Shown here: piece by piece, positions 43,569-53,829 of the stretch | Layout: every line of letters begins with the position of its first letter | How positions within the stretch are numbered: position 1 is the first letter of the stretch | Source of the DNA: Capillidium heterosporum | Taxonomy: Eukaryota; Entomophthoromycota; Entomophthoromycetes; Entomophthorales; Capillidiaceae | Direction: 5' to 3' | Assembly: GCA_016630905.1 (NCBI GenBank) | Contig: WBMQ01000012.1 | Location: 372,001-436,000, forward strand | DNA: 64,000 nucleotides | Made by a program: the position numbers and the translations under genes | Notes under the pieces: generated by a model | The model's database searches: none | What the model saw: the letters and a program-made list of their open reading frames with translations, nothing else | What the model was told of the DNA's origin: nothing

Positions 43569-44059
43569 AATTGTGGTACAAAACAAATTGAACAAAATTT
43601 CCCAGCCCATACTTATATACGAACTTTGGAGTTATAAATTTTGAAATGAAAGTTCGTAGATAAGGTGGGATTTAGGTTAGTTCTAATTTAAACTCCCTAC
43701 ATTTCTCCATCATGGTATCAAAAAGTGCCTTGCCAATTAATTGGGAAAGCTCAAATTCCAACAAAAGTAATAGTTCTAACCAATAATCTGCCTATATAGT
43801 TTAACTTAGGGAACAATCTACTTTCAAATCGTGTTGCCTACTGGAAATTCTGGAGATAAATGGAAGTGTGTGGATCACTTTGTCAGAAGCAGTATAAATT
43901 CGAAGAGAGCATGAGCAAGTATCGCTACATCTTTTTGCAACCGTCCATCTAAATTCCCTCCATTCCTAATATATTTATTTTACTAGTATTAGGTTGGTAT
44001 GGTCTAGTAGTTGAAGGTTGCCTCTTAAGGAATTAGTCCTAAAGTTGAGCCTTTCGAAC

Positions 44060-44082
44060 TTGAAAGGTGCGGTACCTTTCAA
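44060..44082. repeat. Perfect 9-bp palindrome
   Basis: TTGAAAGGT-GCGGT-ACCTTTCAA, a perfect 9-bp inverted repeat around a 5-base centre. It lies in a less AT-rich patch about 575 bp upstream of the LPMO-like start. It could be a protein-binding dyad or a hairpin. Confidence 0.7.
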
Positions 44083-46186
44083 TTTCCGAGTGTGTAAGTT
44101 CCTAGGTCTAGGTTCTGCTGCAACAGTATCGTTTCCAATCTATCTTTTTGATAAGGGAATCGTTCCTTGGCTATGCTTATAAGCAGCCCTCTACCTTTCG
44201 ACGAATGAAAGCAACATATCGACATTTAGCCACAGCAATATATTGCAGTGCCAAGTTATGATTTCAGTGCACTGAAAAAGCTATGTCAATTCGTTCGATA
44301 TGGTTTGGGTAAATACCAATTTACGTTTTAGGTATCGTTTATCTACCAAGACGTACATTGCATCAGCTGTTGAAGTATTCTCCCTAAAATTTAGCTTATG
44401 TTCTGATTTTTGGTTTCGAGAATGTATAATGCTCATTCCAGATTAATTGCATCGTTCTTTCGAGACTTTGATTTATTATGTACATTTAATTTGAATATAT
44501 CAGTAGTTTACTAATCCAAATTTTTGAAGCTTTTCCCAAAGGAATTCTAAACTCTATATCAACATCCTAGTTCACCCCCTAATTTAATACTTCAATAAAA
44601 AGGAACGTATATCTAGCCAAAATTTCATTTAGAAGGGATATAATTTCGATATATGTAACCCCTTCAATTAATAGACATCCTACTAAATTTAATTTTGTCT
44701 AACACATCGAGCCGTTTACATGAAAGTATGAGACCTCCTAAAAATTTTCCGTAAAGAGTTAGTGTTACTGTCGTTTTGGAAATATGAAAATTCAAGGATG
44801 GTGTATTATAAGAACCTTTACTACCGCCTTTAGTTCGATAAGTTTCATATTGTCAAAGCGGGAATCAACTGCTTTTTACAATAAATCCTTTATAATAAAA
44901 GGGATGTATAAGCTATTCTCGTTAGTAGACTTATAGCCGTCTGTATATTGATTTCAATTGTAAATTTCGTTCCAGTATTTTGTAACAAAAATGCCCTCTA
45001 TCTCAAAACGAACTTAACTCAGTATTTTTACCATATCTAAAGTTTTACTTTTTAGTTGACCTATTTTAAAAGGTAAAGTTAACTAGCTAAATACTAAATA
45101 CGTATCAATGGAAAATAGCCTACTTAACATGCCCTTTTACTCAGTAGTAAATAGTCAATGGGTGTTTTGATATTTTTCATTTGGAATCGACGTTTGGTAA
45201 GTTGAGTCCCTAGTTGCACTTTGCTGGTACTCTGTAAGTTGAATAGGGATCTATAGCAATACATATAAAGTAGAATTAAGCCTACCTCCTTGACAAAAGT
45301 ACAGTTTTCTTCATAAAAGTTTTTACAGTTGAAAATTTGGAGCTCATAAAGAATCAGTTGGATGTACATACATTATCGGGCCTGTATACTTTTGCTATTG
45401 GATTCAAGAATCAAGTTCAATTTCACAGCATGCTTGTCCTACAAAAGTATTATTTAATAAGATTAACAAATATAATTTAGTAAAGTTTATACTAGTGACT
45501 ATTTGTTATGTATATGGTAGTTTACTTTTTATATATGGGGTACTTTTTTATATATGTGATGTTTTTTATATAATGAAGATTGGGTTATTATAAACGATAT
45601 CCTTTTTTTTGATTAAGCATATACTGTCTTTGATAAACTATGGATGACTTTAAAATATGAATACTAATACAGCTACATGTCTTTCAAGGTATTCTTTGGC
45701 TTTATCTGGCAAATATAAGTTTCGTTCAAGTTTAGATCTTTTTTGCAGTAAGAATCTAGTGGCTAATTTGTAAAATTGAACACGATAACTATAAATCATT
45801 GATGATAAACATATTTCAACCAATGAAACTGGTACTTAATGCAAAACGATAGCAATGTATCCAAAAATATTGAATAGCTGGGAAAAATTGTACTAAACTA
45901 TTATATTCAAATATAAAATTCACTGTAAGTTATTCCATGTTATCAAAGGAGAGTGCTAGTGAAGGTTAACGAAATATTAATTTATGGTGAGAGACGAAGT
46001 TTATATATACCACAATCTTGGTAGATGCTGAAAAGACAAATTACATATTAAACCTCAAAAGGTAAAATATAGCTATACTTGAGTTAAGGTGATTAAAATT
46101 TAAGACTTGAAAGGATCAGTATGATTATGCTTACAAAATATAAATGTATCGACCTTTTTAAAAATAAACTAAAAGTTCAACTTACA

Positions 46187-47323
46187 ATGAAGCTCAAAAT
46201 CTCAATTCTACATCACATATTAAAAATTGTTTAGCTATATCAAGCTGCTGTAAACTATACTAACCACAAACTAATACGATTTGATATGACCAACAATACC
46301 AAAATCACTATCATCGAAGACTACATCTCCAGCAACAAAGTCGACATCTGAAATCATATCGAAGTTGGTAAAATAGACCTCTGTCTTACTCCTGACCAAT
46401 TTAAATCTTTTGATGGCAAACTTGATATTTAACATAAAATCTTGAGTCACGATATCCAGAGGTTATTCGATAGAAAGTGGGAAAATTCAACTCGCTTTCC
46501 AATTTTACTGATAACTACTACTCCTATACAGAGATTACTCAATAGCTAGGTATGGTTGCAACCACCTCAAAGGGTGTTGCTATCACCTTCAGCATCAGAA
46601 TTTCGTACGAAGATCATCAAATTAGGGGAATTGCATTCAAAAAGCTTGGATCCTTCGTTAATAGGATCATTTTTTACCATGGTGGTGCTCACACTTATGA
46701 ATGGATTTCGCCTGCCACTTTAATATATCTAATTGATAACTTCTCTAGGTACTCTGTCACGAATATTTTAGGAGCAGTGATCGATTATGGCGAAAGAACT
46801 GTTAGCCTTACCGAAAGTGTCTGGGTATCGACTTGAACCGAAACCAGGATTTTAGGTGGCATAAAAGTACTTCCTATAGCAAAACGTATCCGAGATAAAG
46901 ATCTTTCTTGGCTCTCAAATCCTTAGCTCTATTCAATTTATCTTGACTAGAGGCAACATCATCAGTTCTATCGACTTCCACAGCTATAATAAGCGAGTTA
47001 TATTCTCATTTGGATATTTGTGTAAAATTAAATCAGTGGACTTTGATATTCAACATAAAGCTGCAGTCGCTGCACTGTTCAGAGTCAACGGTAGATCGTG
47101 CCATCAAGAAACTATCTGTAAGATAATCCATATATTTTACAATAGTTCGGTCGATTGAACTTACCAAATTGATAAAATGATGTATCCCTTCACTATAGAG
47201 TTATCGGACGATGAGGAATATAGGTTTGCACTATCGACATCCTACATATCCTCTACTAGCACTGAAATTTTTGCTATAATCAATACTATTTGCAGGTATA
47301 TCAAAGCTAACGAAAGATTCTAA
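46187..47323 (+). pseudogene. Degenerate M14 carboxypeptidase
   Basis: A decayed copy of the flanking carboxypeptidases. The start at 46187 and the NYTNHKLIRFD block align with the intact propeptide, but stops interrupt it early (in the signal peptide, at the DIW position and in the LDIKH position). Open blocks at 46552-46836 and 46943-47158 keep recognisable catalytic-domain pieces, including HGGAHTYEW with both zinc ligands and the DFHSYN region. The catalytic-end sequence reads TIELSDD. The Tyr248-equivalent is His. Multiple stops and frameshifts exclude a product. The composite upstream element of the two live copies is not visible here. Confidence 0.92.
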
Positions 47324-47999
47324 TAGAGTTGTTGAGATACGACTAAAGTTAATAAACAGCTTTAAATCTTTGTATACATCTTTCATCGGGTATTTCAAAG
47401 CGTCTATGTGATAAATTTTTAAATGATACCATTCCAACCTAACATTCCATCTTGTTTTGTATTCTTTGGAGTATAGTTCGGATATTCCGTCTATTGCTTA
47501 GTTCCTATAGCAAATGTTGCCACGAGACTAAATGTTCAAAGTAACCGAACATCACACCTACTTTCAAAGATACTTTTACTGGCTCAATAAAGCTAACAAT
47601 ATATCTTCATTTATGCATGTAGGTATATATGTGTTGCTACTTTTATTTAAGAAATGAATACCCTGAACTATTTGCCAATATCTTCAAGTTAGCTTGGCAC
47701 CTATTGTGATAAAATACTAAAAGTCTATTTATTTATCTTAACAAAGCATGCTAAAATTTAGAAAGCTAAATGTAAGCTGACCAAGTAAATGAAAATATAA
47801 AATTAAGATACTACAAAAAAGTTGTTAAGTAATGAAAAAACCGATCGCATGTCACCAACATGACATCTGGTCACTACCAAGTAAAAATAAGCTATAATTC
47901 ATCATATGTATCAAAGTATCACTTGTCTGAAGATTTTAGAGTCGAGCTAAAATGTAGTATAAAAAGCAGCTAACTTCCAGCTATTGAAATAAACATATT
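47324..47999. other. Intergenic, promoter of second carboxypeptidase
   Basis: Holds the composite element at 47841-47873 and TATAAAAA at 47958-47965. Nothing else is seen. Confidence 0.6.
47841..47873 (+). promoter_or_regulatory. Composite upstream element of carboxypeptidase gene
   Basis: CCGATCGCATG (47841-47851), nine bases, then TGACATCTGGTCA (47861-47873), ending 126 bp before the ATG. It matches the module at 38744-38776 in words, spacing and distance to the start, although surrounding promoter sequence has diverged. Confidence 0.7.
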
Positions 48000-49217
48000 A
48001 TGAAGTTCAATACCTCAATCTTACTCTCCATATTGGCATTCTCGCAGCTGTCTTCAGCTGCAGTTGATTATACCGGGCACAAACTGTTACGATTCAACGT
48101 AACTACCAACGTCGAGGTTGCAGCTGTCCAAGCCTATGTCTCCAAAAACAATATCGATGCCTGGACCGACATTCGAGTTGGAAATGTGGACCTCCATCTG
48201 ACTCCAGAGCAGTTCAAGACAGTGAATCGTAATCTTGGGATCAAGCACCAAGTTGTAAACAATAACATCCAAAAGCTGTTCGACGAGCAGTTTGACAAAA
48301 CCAGCCGTGCCGCCAGCTTCACCGACCAATATCACAGCTACGCCGAGATCACCCAGTGGTTGGACCAAGTCGCCGCTGCCTCCAAGGGTGTTGCTACTAC
48401 ATTCAGCATCGGAACCTCCTACGAAGGTCGTTCCATCAAAGGGATCTCATTCCGCAAGCCTGGATCCTCAGCCAAGAAGACTATTTTCTACCATGGTGGT
48501 ATCCATGCCCGTGAGTGGATCTCTCCTGCAACCTTAGTTTACTTGATCGACGCCTTCTCCCGCTACTCTTCGGACTCTGTACTTGGCTCATTGTTGGATA
48601 CTTTCGAGTACGTTTTCGTTCCCGTTGTCAACCCGGACGGCTATGAATTTACCAGAAGTGAAGACCGTCTGTGGCGTAAGAACCGTCAGCCTAACCAAGG
48701 CTGTTTTGGTACTGACTTAAACCGCAACTGGAACTACCAATGGCGTCAAAGAAACTTCTGTGATGAAGCTTATCCCGGACCTAGTCCCTTTTCAGCCCCC
48801 GAAACTAAGGCGGTAGCTGATTACATCTCGAAAAAAGGCAATATCCTCAGCTACATTGACTTTCACAGCTATGGCCAGTTCATAATGCACCCGTACGCAT
48901 ACTCTTGCAGTACTACCGCACCCGACTTTGACGTTCAAGATGAAGCTGCCGAAGCTGCTCGCACGGCTATTTTAGCAGTCAACGGTAGAAGTTATCGCCA
49001 GGATACAGTATGCAACATCGTAAAGCAAACTTTCGGATCCTCGGTCGATTGGACCTATAACGTGGGTAAAATCAAGTACCCATTTGCCATCGAGTTACCA
49101 GATACTGGGAACTTTATGTTTGCTTTACCTGAATCATTCATCCCTTCCACTGGGGCCGAAATTTTGGCTGGAGTCAAGGCCATCGGCAACTATATCAAGG
49201 CTAAAGAAGGCCTTTGA
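48000..49217 (+). CDS. Secreted metallocarboxypeptidase (M14), Tyr248-equivalent replaced
   Basis: Single exon, 405 aa, collinear with the gene at 38909 without length change. Signal peptide about 1-20 (ending LSSAA), propeptide, then the M14 domain. Zinc ligands H169, E172 and H289 and catalytic E365 are kept, as are LWRKNRQ and DLNRNW. The residue equivalent to Tyr248, which caps the bound substrate in carboxypeptidase A, is lysine here (CNIVKQTF versus CKTIYQAF in the sister). The 255-equivalent is Val. The enzyme should still bind zinc but may differ in specificity or rate (inference). TATAAAAA lies 34 nt upstream of the ATG. Less C-biased codon use than in the first copy. Confidence 0.95.
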   Translation: MKFNTSILLSILAFSQLSSAAVDYTGHKLLRFNVTTNVEVAAVQAYVSKNNIDAWTDIRVGNVDLHLTPEQFKTVNRNLGIKHQVVNNNIQKLFDEQFDKTSRAASFTDQYHSYAEITQWLDQVAAASKGVATTFSIGTSYEGRSIKGISFRKPGSSAKKTIFYHGGIHAREWISPATLVYLIDAFSRYSSDSVLGSLLDTFEYVFVPVVNPDGYEFTRSEDRLWRKNRQPNQGCFGTDLNRNWNYQWRQRNFCDEAYPGPSPFSAPETKAVADYISKKGNILSYIDFHSYGQFIMHPYAYSCSTTAPDFDVQDEAAEAARTAILAVNGRSYRQDTVCNIVKQTFGSSVDWTYNVGKIKYPFAIELPDTGNFMFALPESFIPSTGAEILAGVKAIGNYIKAKEGL

Positions 49218-49868
49218 TATTATTTGATTGACTATTAAATTTAGCAAATCTACAGTACTTTGTTTTGGTCTATATATTAAAATTATTTTCATCAATTCTA
49301 AATAATAGGTATCTGAAAGTGAAAAGCAGCTTACATGAAAGTAAACCAACTTCTTGGGGCCCGTTCCTATTTTGAAAAATGCATTGCTGCTTATGGACAA
49401 AAGCCCAATATCCCTGGTAACTTTTCCAAAACTTAAGCAAGTTCCATATTGCCAATGGAATAACGATGGCTTTCAGTTTATACTTTGAAAAGTTTCAACA
49501 AGACTAAATGGAGTTACATGCATATAAGTAGAGGAACAAACTAACAGTCTTTATTATTTAAGAATAGCATCTGCATATCTCTTTATACAATAAAATTTAA
49601 GGTGCTCTATTAAATAATAAAGTGCGTTTTGGCACTATAAATTAAGAAAAATAACTAAACACAATTTATTTACTTGTAATTGTAAATTAGATGAAGGTAG
49701 TAGCAGGGCTCGGAAAGCTCGATTGAATATCCACTTTGCTTCGCATTACCAAAACAGAGCTCTATTTCTCTACGACAGCCCTGACATCTCAAAGGCATCC
49801 TTTTCTACCAAAAACCAAAAAAAAAACCTACCTAAAAATCGCAGCTCAGAAACAAAATTTAAAAAAGT
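49218..49868. other. Intergenic between convergent carboxypeptidase and SDH4
   Basis: AT-rich 3' flanks of two convergent genes, with an A-rich run near 49816. The frame at 49723-49953 overlaps SDH4 antisense and is rejected. Nothing else. Confidence 0.55.
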
Positions 49869-50446
49869 TTATTCAATCTTCTTAGGGGATAGAGAGGCCC
49901 AAAGCTTCTTCAAGTACTCGGTTAGACCTACATCCTCGGTATTGATGATGTAGCACCCGTACATGGTAGCCAAAGTTAAAGCGGCCTGAGTGAAGACGGC
50001 AATCTTGTTAATAACGGGGAACTTGCGGTGAGGTAAGTAGTCGGTAACTACAGCAGACAAGCCGATGTGAGTATGAATAGGTACGACGAAACCAAGTAGA
50101 AAGTCATTGATAGGGTGCCCACCGTAGACGAAGGAGACTCCTAACATGGGGACTAGAGAGACGGATAAGGCACGTTCGACATACCAGTGCCAGCTTCCTT
50201 CCCATCGATTGACTAAATTTGATACGTTAAAATAAATACATTTAAGAATAGAATACCTGGATGAACGGTTATCCCATCGACTTTTTTAATTATTCAATTT
50301 AAGATTAATATTGGCATGAAATGTATAAAAAATGTACCTTTGGTAGTGTTGTTTCGGACTTGAACTAGGCCAGAGACTAAACTTCGGTTGATACCACTGC
50401 TTTTAAACAAGTTGAGTCTTAAACTGCTTCGAACTAAACCGGCCAT
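49869..50446 (-). CDS. SDH4: Succinate dehydrogenase membrane anchor subunit (CybS)
   Basis: Three exons on the minus strand: 50446-50338, 50280-50257 and 50212-49869. The introns are 57 and 44 nt, and all phases close to give 158 aa. It is one of the two small membrane subunits of mitochondrial complex II, which anchor the catalytic dimer and bind quinone and heme. The first about 35 residues are basic and Ser-rich, a matrix-targeting sequence. The core follows as GSWHWYVERALSVSLVP (helix 1), then HTHIGLSAVVTDYLP, with the heme histidine and DY pair typical of SdhD/Sdh4, and a last helix FTQAALTLATMYGCYI. Exon 2 is a 24-nt microexon encoding GITVHPV-like residues; both its splice sites and the NRWEGSW junction support it. 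Confidence 0.93.
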
Positions 50447-51860
50447 CTTCTCAAGTTGATATACTGGTATGATTGGAACTGATGAAATTGAAGTTTGGTT
50501 TATGGAGGTGATGAGTTTGATTAGATTAGATTTGATCGATAATTTTTAGGATCAATTTGCCAGCAAATTTAACCAATTAACGACTATAACTTTGAAGATC
50601 ATTGGTTATGGTACAAACTGATAAAGTTGTCAAGATGTCAAATTGAATTTTAGTGAAGCTGTTCTACGGACTTGAAAGGAAGGAGAATGAGATATAAAAA
50701 TGTTTATTAGATGAAGATTTTATAGGATGAAAGTTGAGTAGATTGGAGTATCAGCTTACTAGAAGAAGAGAATATCAGAAAGGATAGATAGGATTATATG
50801 ACTCTACTAAATGTGATCAATTTATTAATAGAAGAGTAGCTTTTGTTGTAGAATCTACCTAAAATGGAATACCAGCTATTAATTTAAAAGGTATAGGTTA
50901 AAATTAATAAAGGTAAATTTCAGTACTTATTAATTACAGGGTATACGTTAATTTTATTTACTCAGAATTTTGCATTTTACAAGTTTACTTTGTATCTGCC
51001 TCAAAGGTACTTACTGTTAGTTCAATATTTTATTAGTTTTTTGTATATGTATATACCTATTATGTTTTAGGATAGCTATCTATCGAGTCTTGCCGGTACT
51101 ATTGGAATTTTGAACACATATGCATAGCCAAAGTTTGGTTACTATTCAACTAAACCAATTTTTATATCAATGTGTGTAAAGAAATTTATATTCTTTATTC
51201 CTTTATCCTGATTATCGTATGAATCTTTCAACAATCTTCCATCTTTAACAAACAGGTTAACAGATCCATTCGATTAGCTACACTTTATTTAATTGACCGC
51301 CACTAACCGAATGATAGCTTGATAAGTAAGCAAAAATCCTAGTAGATTAACCACCTTCAAACTTGACTTAGGTATTCCAAAGGAAGGTGAGGTGATCTTT
51401 AGATAAAATCTGACATTTAAATGCTCGTAATATTTAGATATCGCTATCTCCAGCCTTAAGACTATGAGATAATCTAGTAAAGTTTTAAAGGTCTCAACCA
51501 CTATATTTAAACAAAATAGTATAGGAAAGTGTAAATAAAATAATTATGATGTATGTATTATATGTATAAAATGTCAATAGCTTGATATTGAAAAGATATA
51601 TACATTTAATAGGTTTATTGCCAGTACCTTCAGTACTAACCCACGTTTAAGATGGAATCAAAGTTGAGGAAAACAAATGTATCGTAGTACCGAAAATGTC
51701 AAGAGGTAACATCAATGGTCATCTTTCTGATTCTTATTTCGAATCTCAATGAAGTGTTTGTAGTCGATATAGGTAGATTTCTCTATGAATCCCCTTTATT
51801 GGCATATTTCTCCTCGCTGATATTATTGACAATCTTAGTAAAGAACTTACCTATATTGCA
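50447..51860. other. Intergenic, no gene seen
   Basis: A 1.4-kb AT-rich gap. The minus frame 51289-51501 and the plus frame 51715-51987 (antisense to the small secreted protein) have no supportable features. Confidence 0.5.
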
Positions 51861-52100
51861 TCATTTGATACAAGCCTTGAAACTACCCTTGTCACTGTTT
51901 TCGAGGCTACTCTTGCACTCGATCTTTTTGGTGCATTTAAATTTTTTGGAGTTCGTGTCCTTTTCGTTTACAATAACTACGCAATAGAACTTGCTCATAC
52001 CTGACTTAGAATAGCTATAGTATAAAGCATCAATTGGGCAATTGAGTTGAACGTAAGAAACTGAGATGAGGAGAGCGGTCAAGATAATGTATTTGAACAT
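51861..52100 (-). CDS. Small secreted cysteine-containing protein, orphan
   Basis: A short intact frame of 79 aa. A hydrophobic N-terminus (residues 5-17) makes a good signal peptide ending near VQLN. The remaining roughly 59 residues are polar, Lys-rich and contain five cysteines (21, 40, 56, 62, 77). No family is recognised and it does not align with the 10-cysteine proteins at 57-61 kb. It is supported by an upstream core promoter TATATAAAGTCGA (52163-52151 on the minus strand), the same word found before the 58427 gene. The odd cysteine number could reflect a missed 3' exon or dimerisation. Hypothetical, probably secreted. Confidence 0.6.
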   Translation of the reverse strand: MFKYIILTALLISVSYVQLNCPIDALYYSYSKSGMSKFYCVVIVNEKDTNSKKFKCTKKIECKSSLENSDKGSFKACIK

Positions 52101-53829
52101 TGGAATAGAAGCTGTTTGTAGAGAACTATATGTTTCGAGTTATCTTAAAATCGACTTTATATACTTGTTACAAAGCTTATAAAATATAGAAGCGTAGGTT
52201 AAAGATGGCATTAATGTAGCTAACAGTTCATATTGCATCTCTAATTATTCTAATCAAACATATTTTACACTTTACAATAACTATGCCATAAATGAAGACT
52301 TTCCTATTTGACAAGTTACAAAATATTTATGCCTTAAAGGGTATCTATTCGATTTTATATAGAGTACTCTATATTTTCCTTTCATGATAACTTAGCAATA
52401 AGGTCCAACTCCACATATTTGTATATACATTATAATAAAAGTTGAAAAAATTTGATAAATGAGAAATATAAATAGCTGATATTCGAGTAATATATTCACT
52501 ATTCTTAGGTTGAGGATACCTATGGTAACTTATTTAGATATTTGAGCCAGTACTACCTACCTTTAAAGCCAGTAGTGCGTGCCTTTTGGTTCATATCATG
52601 CAAATAGTAGTCATCGATAAAGCAGCTAATTTATAGCTCTTACTGGAGTTGGTATTACCCATCATACCTAACACCAGGTAGATTGCAAATTGAGCCATCT
52701 ACTGAAGTGCTAAGGATTTCATCCCTTTAGATAAAGTTGATGTTATCTGTAGCTCCTAATTTAAAAACTGAAGTTGATGCAGTTGTATACGGACTTCTTG
52801 ACACTTACATTCCCCCCTAAATTAAAATTCTAACCTGAAATTATACATATATTTAAGATAATTATATTTTAATTGGAGTGCTTTGTAACTAACAGGGATG
52901 ACAATGAAGCTTTCTATTTATTATTTTGCCATATAGCCTTAAACTTACATTTCTACTGTTATTTAAAATACAAGCTAGCTTGCTTGCTTGATCAATGTTC
53001 CTTTTATACACTTTATTTACACTGATCTTAGCAGCTATTATCCTTTTGTAGTATAAGTTTCGAAAGGATGTGTTTAAGTGATTTGATGGAAAATTGCTAC
53101 CATCATTGTTACCAAAGCTGAAAACATGCACACATTAAAATTTTATAGCACAGATGTTTGAATCCTTCCAAATGTAAGAAATATTAGATATAATACTCCG
53201 ATTTCATTGAATGGGCATTTTAACATGTAAACTTATGGACTAAAAGCATTCACTTGATAAAGTCATGATAGCTATTAGCTGGCAAGTAATTGTTTTGCAA
53301 GTCAGAAAGTGTCTTTTTAAAGATTTAGTTGAGTGGCTGTAAATTACAATATGAGTTTAGCTTCCTTTATATAGTTCAAGGTAAATCGAGCTAGAGATAG
53401 AAGGCTTATTTTGCATGGATGGTGTACAATTAGCTGTATTTAGTCTCCAAAGATTTCGAAATGCTAGATAAAGTTAGGCATCCTTGTTCAAGGCCTATAT
53501 ATATGATTTGGATTGAAAATTTCCAAAGGGAATAAAGGGTTTAAGCCGCATTTCGCCCAAAATATGGTTGTAGGAAATTAAACTATATAGGTTTAAAAAT
53601 AAGTGAGTTGCCTAATAGCGTTGATATCTCATAAATTTATTGGAATACCACTTGCAAGTTTAACCTAATTTATGTCATGTACTGCAGTTTTCATTGGAAA
53701 TATGCTTCAAAGTGAACAGGGTGTCAGAATACATTTTCATCCAGATGTTTGACAATGCTTGCAAAAGGCATTTGCAGTAAATATTAAACATGGGTATTTG
53801 GATATTTAAGCTTTTTAGTAACTACAGCC
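52101..53829. other. Intergenic between divergent small secreted gene and Zn2Cys6 gene
   Basis: A 1.7-kb AT-rich gap starting with the core promoter at 52151-52163. A short GCTT microsatellite is near 52976-52991. The frame 52889-53131 is not supported. Confidence 0.5.
52151..52163 (-). promoter_or_regulatory. Extended core promoter TATATAAAGTCGA
   Basis: On the minus strand this reads TATATAAAGTCGA, ending 50 nt upstream of the ATG at 52100. The identical 13-mer occurs at 58384-58396 and 61440-61452. Confidence 0.65.

Larger units (their letters stand above)
43486..46186. other. Intergenic, 2.7 kb
   Basis: Contains the LPMO-like gene promoter, a hexamer repeat, a strong palindrome at 44060-44082 and a degenerate AT-rich minisatellite at 45518-45575 (three approximate 20-bp units ending in TTTTTTATATA). 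The 45124-45369 frame is not supported. No gene is seen. Confidence 0.5.

Noticed and set aside
43990-44130. tRNA-like stretch (GGTATGGTCTAGTAGTTGAAGG and onward)
   Set aside because: It superficially resembles A and B box wording, but no consistent cloverleaf with a 7-bp acceptor stem can be drawn.
51715-51987. 90-codon hydrophobic plus-strand frame
   Set aside because: It is mostly the antisense of the secreted 79-aa protein; its hydrophobicity mirrors the Lys/Asn-rich opposite strand.
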